From assembly GCF_013488205.1 (NCBI RefSeq), contig NZ_CP040908.1, forward strand, positions 1,155,876-1,219,875: a DNA stretch of 64,000 bases, in the 5' to 3' direction. Origin of the DNA: Empedobacter falsenii (GTDB lineage: Bacteria; Bacteroidota; Bacteroidia; Flavobacteriales; Weeksellaceae). The notes beneath the pieces are model-generated. The model saw nothing but the letters and a program-made list of their open reading frames with translations. It made no database searches and was not told the DNA's origin. A program made the translations under genes and the position numbers. This document shows positions 61,361 through 64,000 of the stretch, piece after piece (position 1 is the stretch's first letter; the number at the start of each line of letters is the position of its first letter).

Positions 61361-64000
61361 ATGAAAAGAAAGATAAACCTCATTGAAGCGGCAATGAAAT
61401 TTCCACAAGTACCGATAGCGATTACCGTTATCATGGTGCTTGCAGGTCTGATTTCATTATTGACAATGCCAAGAAGCGAAGACCCGCGTATAACAGTTAG
61501 ACAAGGGCTTGTCGTTGCTTTTTATCCAGGAAGTGACGAAGAACAGATTGAGAAAGAAGTAACAGATAAACTGGAACAATATCTGTTCGGTTTTGAAGAA
61601 ATAAAGAAGGAAAAAACACATTCAGAAAGTAAACCTGGGCAGGTTGTAATTACAGTTGAATTGCAAGATTACGTCAAGGATACTAAAAAATTCTGGAATA
61701 CTTTACAGCACGGTTTAGATGCCAATATGCCTTTGATACTTCCGCGAGGCGTACAAGGGCCGTATGTGAACAGTGATTTTGGTGACGTGGTGGTTCAGAT
61801 GATTGCTGTGTCTGCACCTGGACGTACATATGCCGAATTGGAAAATTATCTGGATGAATTGGAAGACGGTATTAAAACGATTCCTCAAGTTTCAAAAATA
61901 AAACGTTACGGAGGTCAGAAGCAACAGATATATGTCACACTTCGTGAAGATGTATTAAAACAATATGGTTTTGGCATCAATGAAATTGCTTCCACATTGA
62001 GCCAGCAGAATGTTACGATCCCAAGTGGAGATATTGAAATTGACAAAAATCGCTTATTGATTTTTACAGATGCTCAGTACCAAAATGAAAATGAAATCGG
62101 CAATCTGATTGTATATAGTTCTCCTCAAGGTGGTAATATCCGTTTGCAAGATATTGCCAAAATAGAACGAAGATATGAAGACCTAAAAAGTAAAATTACT
62201 GTAGCTGGTAATGATGTAATGATGCTTACTGTAGAGATGCAACCTGGTCAGAATATTGTTGACTTAGGTAAAGCATTGACCCAAAAAGTAACAGAAGTAA
62301 AAGAAGTTTTACCTGCAGATGTACAGGTCAATACCATTGTAGATCAGCCTGCTGTAGTAGATATGAACTTAGGGCATTTCTTTATTGAGTTTGCAATTGC
62401 CATTGGAGCCGTTATTCTGGTGGTAATGATTTTGCTTCCGTTTAGAGTAGCTACTATTTCTGCTATTGCGGCACCTGTAACCATTTTGGCAACATTTGCC
62501 ATTCTGAATATGATAGGTGTAGAAATGCACCAGGTTAGTTTAGCTGCATTGATTATTGTACTTGGAATGGTTGTCGATGATGCCATAATTGTCGTAGACA
62601 ACTATATAGAGAAAGTAGATGAAAAAGTACCATCATGGACTGCTGCCTGGCAAAGTGCAACACAGCTTATGGTTCCGATATTCACTGCGACACTTACTAT
62701 TGTTCTATCATTCTTACCATTAGCATTTACACTAACAGGAATGACACGAGAGTTCGTACAATGGATACCAATTACGGTTAGTATAGCCTTGGCAGTTTCA
62801 TTCTTAGTCGCGTTGTTTCTTACACCATATATGTGTTATCATTTCCTTAAAAAAGGATTGAAAAACCATGATGCACAAAAACCTAAAAAACGGAATTTCT
62901 TAGATAGAATGCAGGATGGTTTTGACAGAGCTATAGAGTTCTGTATGAAATATCAGAAAACGACTTTGTTTGCAGGTCTGGCGATTTTCTTCCTTTCATT
63001 TGTGGTAGGAAGCCAAGTGAAAACCGAGTTTTTCCCAATTGTGGAAAGAAATCAATTTAATCTTGAATTGTGGATGGACAACGGTACAAATATTCACGAA
63101 ACAGAAGCAGCGGTTAAAAAGATTGAAAAGGAAATCGCAGGAGACAAGCGTATTGTTACCACAGCAAGTTTTATTGGTACAAGTTCACCACGATTTTATT
63201 CAACATATTCACCGGAAAACCCGCGAGAAAATTTTGCGCAAATATTTATCAATACAGAAAGTAATGATGCTACAAATGAAATGATAGATGAATATGTTCA
63301 AAAATTCAATAATTTCCTGCCAAATGGATATGTCCGCGTTAGACAGTTAAGTAAAAAACAACAGCCTGCTCCGATTGAGATCCGTGTGATTGGTAAAGAT
63401 ATTACGCAACAGAAAAAAGTAGCCAAAGAAGTAGCGACAATACTAGAAAACACAAAAGGAGCAAATTGGGTACGTACAGATTATCAGGATGATTATGTAG
63501 GTCTTAAGGCTGTGGTAAAAGAAGATATCGCGTTGCGATTAGGTGTTACCAAAGCACAGATTGCACAGGCTTTAGGTGCTAAAATAAAAGGTTTTCCTAT
63601 ATCACAAATGTGGGAAGGTAACAAAGCCATAGATATACTATTGCGTACGGACGAAGCTGACAGGCAAAATCTGGATGCTTTGGGAAATATGTACATCACC
63701 TCATCATTTGGAGCGAAAGTACCTTTAAAACAAGTGGTGGATTTACAACCTTCATGGCATACGGGAGCTATTGTACACCGTAACGGATTGCGGACATTAA
63801 CTGTTTCTTCTGAAGCACAATTGGGTAGAAAACCTGCTGAAGTGTTCGCCGAGGCACAACCGAAAATCGATAGCTTAGAACTACCAAAAGGAGTTAAAAT
63901 TGCCTATGGAGGAGAGTATGAAGATGGTCTGGAAAGCGGTCCTAAAATGGGAAAAGCTTTTATGATAAGTTTCGTGTTGATATTCTTAGTTCTGCTATTC
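61361..64000 (+). CDS. RND efflux transporter permease (partial, runs off the window)
   Basis: 880 codons are open to the right edge without a stop; a full pump is about 1,000-1,050 residues. It starts MKRKINLIEAAMKFPQVPI. VVDDAIIVVDNYIEKV contains the VDDAIVVVEN-like motif of TM4 in HAE1-type RND pumps. Second-half helices follow near 62940-63020, and the porter domains lie before and after. It exports drugs or metals by proton exchange. Operon with the adaptor gene; presence of the regulon box suggests metal inducibility. Confidence 0.9.
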   Translation, partial: MKRKINLIEAAMKFPQVPIAITVIMVLAGLISLLTMPRSEDPRITVRQGLVVAFYPGSDEEQIEKEVTDKLEQYLFGFEEIKKEKTHSESKPGQVVITVELQDYVKDTKKFWNTLQHGLDANMPLILPRGVQGPYVNSDFGDVVVQMIAVSAPGRTYAELENYLDELEDGIKTIPQVSKIKRYGGQKQQIYVTLREDVLKQYGFGINEIASTLSQQNVTIPSGDIEIDKNRLLIFTDAQYQNENEIGNLIVYSSPQGGNIRLQDIAKIERRYEDLKSKITVAGNDVMMLTVEMQPGQNIVDLGKALTQKVTEVKEVLPADVQVNTIVDQPAVVDMNLGHFFIEFAIAIGAVILVVMILLPFRVATISAIAAPVTILATFAILNMIGVEMHQVSLAALIIVLGMVVDDAIIVVDNYIEKVDEKVPSWTAAWQSATQLMVPIFTATLTIVLSFLPLAFTLTGMTREFVQWIPITVSIALAVSFLVALFLTPYMCYHFLKKGLKNHDAQKPKKRNFLDRMQDGFDRAIEFCMKYQKTTLFAGLAIFFLSFVVGSQVKTEFFPIVERNQFNLELWMDNGTNIHETEAAVKKIEKEIAGDKRIVTTASFIGTSSPRFYSTYSPENPRENFAQIFINTESNDATNEMIDEYVQKFNNFLPNGYVRVRQLSKKQQPAPIEIRVIGKDITQQKKVAKEVATILENTKGANWVRTDYQDDYVGLKAVVKEDIALRLGVTKAQIAQALGAKIKGFPISQMWEGNKAIDILLRTDEADRQNLDALGNMYITSSFGAKVPLKQVVDLQPSWHTGAIVHRNGLRTLTVSSEAQLGRKPAEVFAEAQPKIDSLELPKGVKIAYGGEYEDGLESGPKMGKAFMISFVLIFLVLLF

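Noticed and set aside
62344-62601. Minus-strand frame of 85 codons
   Set aside because: It is antisense to the conserved TM4 region of the RND permease and is a composition shadow.
1-64000. tRNA or rRNA genes, integrase and att sites
   Set aside because: None could be recognised; the element ends appear to be outside the window.

Overview
The window is part of an integrative and conjugative element (ICE) of the CTnDOT-like Bacteroidota type, most likely in a flavobacterium or sphingobacterium. The support is a tra operon in the Bacteroidota order (traA-C-D-E-F-G-I-J-K-L-M-N-O-Q), MobA/MobB/MobC, RteC, TopB with a DUF3945 neighbour, a giant methylase-helicase, a PRTRC cassette, low G+C, few Shine-Dalgarno sites and many TAnnTTTG -7 promoter elements. 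No integrase, tRNA, rRNA or att site is visible, so both ends of the element lie outside the window. A number of start codons were moved inward from the longest open frame; this is noted where done.

Layout. 1-956: end of a PRTRC cassette. 957-5.3 kb: an A+T-rich accessory island with an overlapping gene pair (GHKL-type ATPase plus an orotate-phosphoribosyltransferase-like protein) and an opposing receiver-only protein, bounded by two inverted repeats. 5.5-21.3 kb: the tra operon on the minus strand, interrupted between traE and traD by a plus-strand Gabija-type defence module (XRE regulator, GajA, GajB). 21.3-22.0 kb: a gene-free, repeat-rich region with the probable oriT. 22.0-28.0 kb: mobA, mobB and mobC, with an exported flavodoxin-RidA fusion and its AraC regulator inserted between mobB and mobC. 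28.1-34.0 kb: methylase-helicase and DUF1896. 34.1-35.6 kb: fluoride riboswitch plus CLC-F antiporter. 35.6-38.6 kb: an NmrA/AraC pair between two copies of an ORF6N gene 3' end. 38.6-43.9 kb: topB, DUF3945, HTH protein and RteC. 44.0-64.0 kb: cargo centred on copper, including HMA-AraC regulators, a Cu P1B-ATPase, CDF exporter, metal-binding lipoprotein, four-helix copper-storage protein, azurin, HMA protein and an RND pump, with a MFS carrier and a redox cluster (ferredoxin reductase, OYE, KstD-like dehydrogenase, SDR).

Two regulatory layers can be read directly. First, a 10-bp-phased GCC motif (GCC-N7-GCC-N7-GCC) occurs at six places on backbone promoters or inside tra/mob regions, four of them 62-88 bp upstream of a start codon. 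Second, seven promoters in the copper island share one architecture: an AGTAAATnTYAYAAATC box, usually a second half-site about 22 bp on, and a [G/C]AnnTTTG -7 element at 54 bp (52 in one). This predicts one regulon for the ATPase, CDF, a 26-residue Cys-rich peptide, azurin, HMA protein, an HMA-AraC regulator and the RND pump.

The likeliest undescribed items are the GHKL/PRTase-like pair, the phased GCC operator, and the copper regulon with its HMA-AraC sensors and variant S-x-H-C metal loops. All comparisons were made by eye; no database search was possible.
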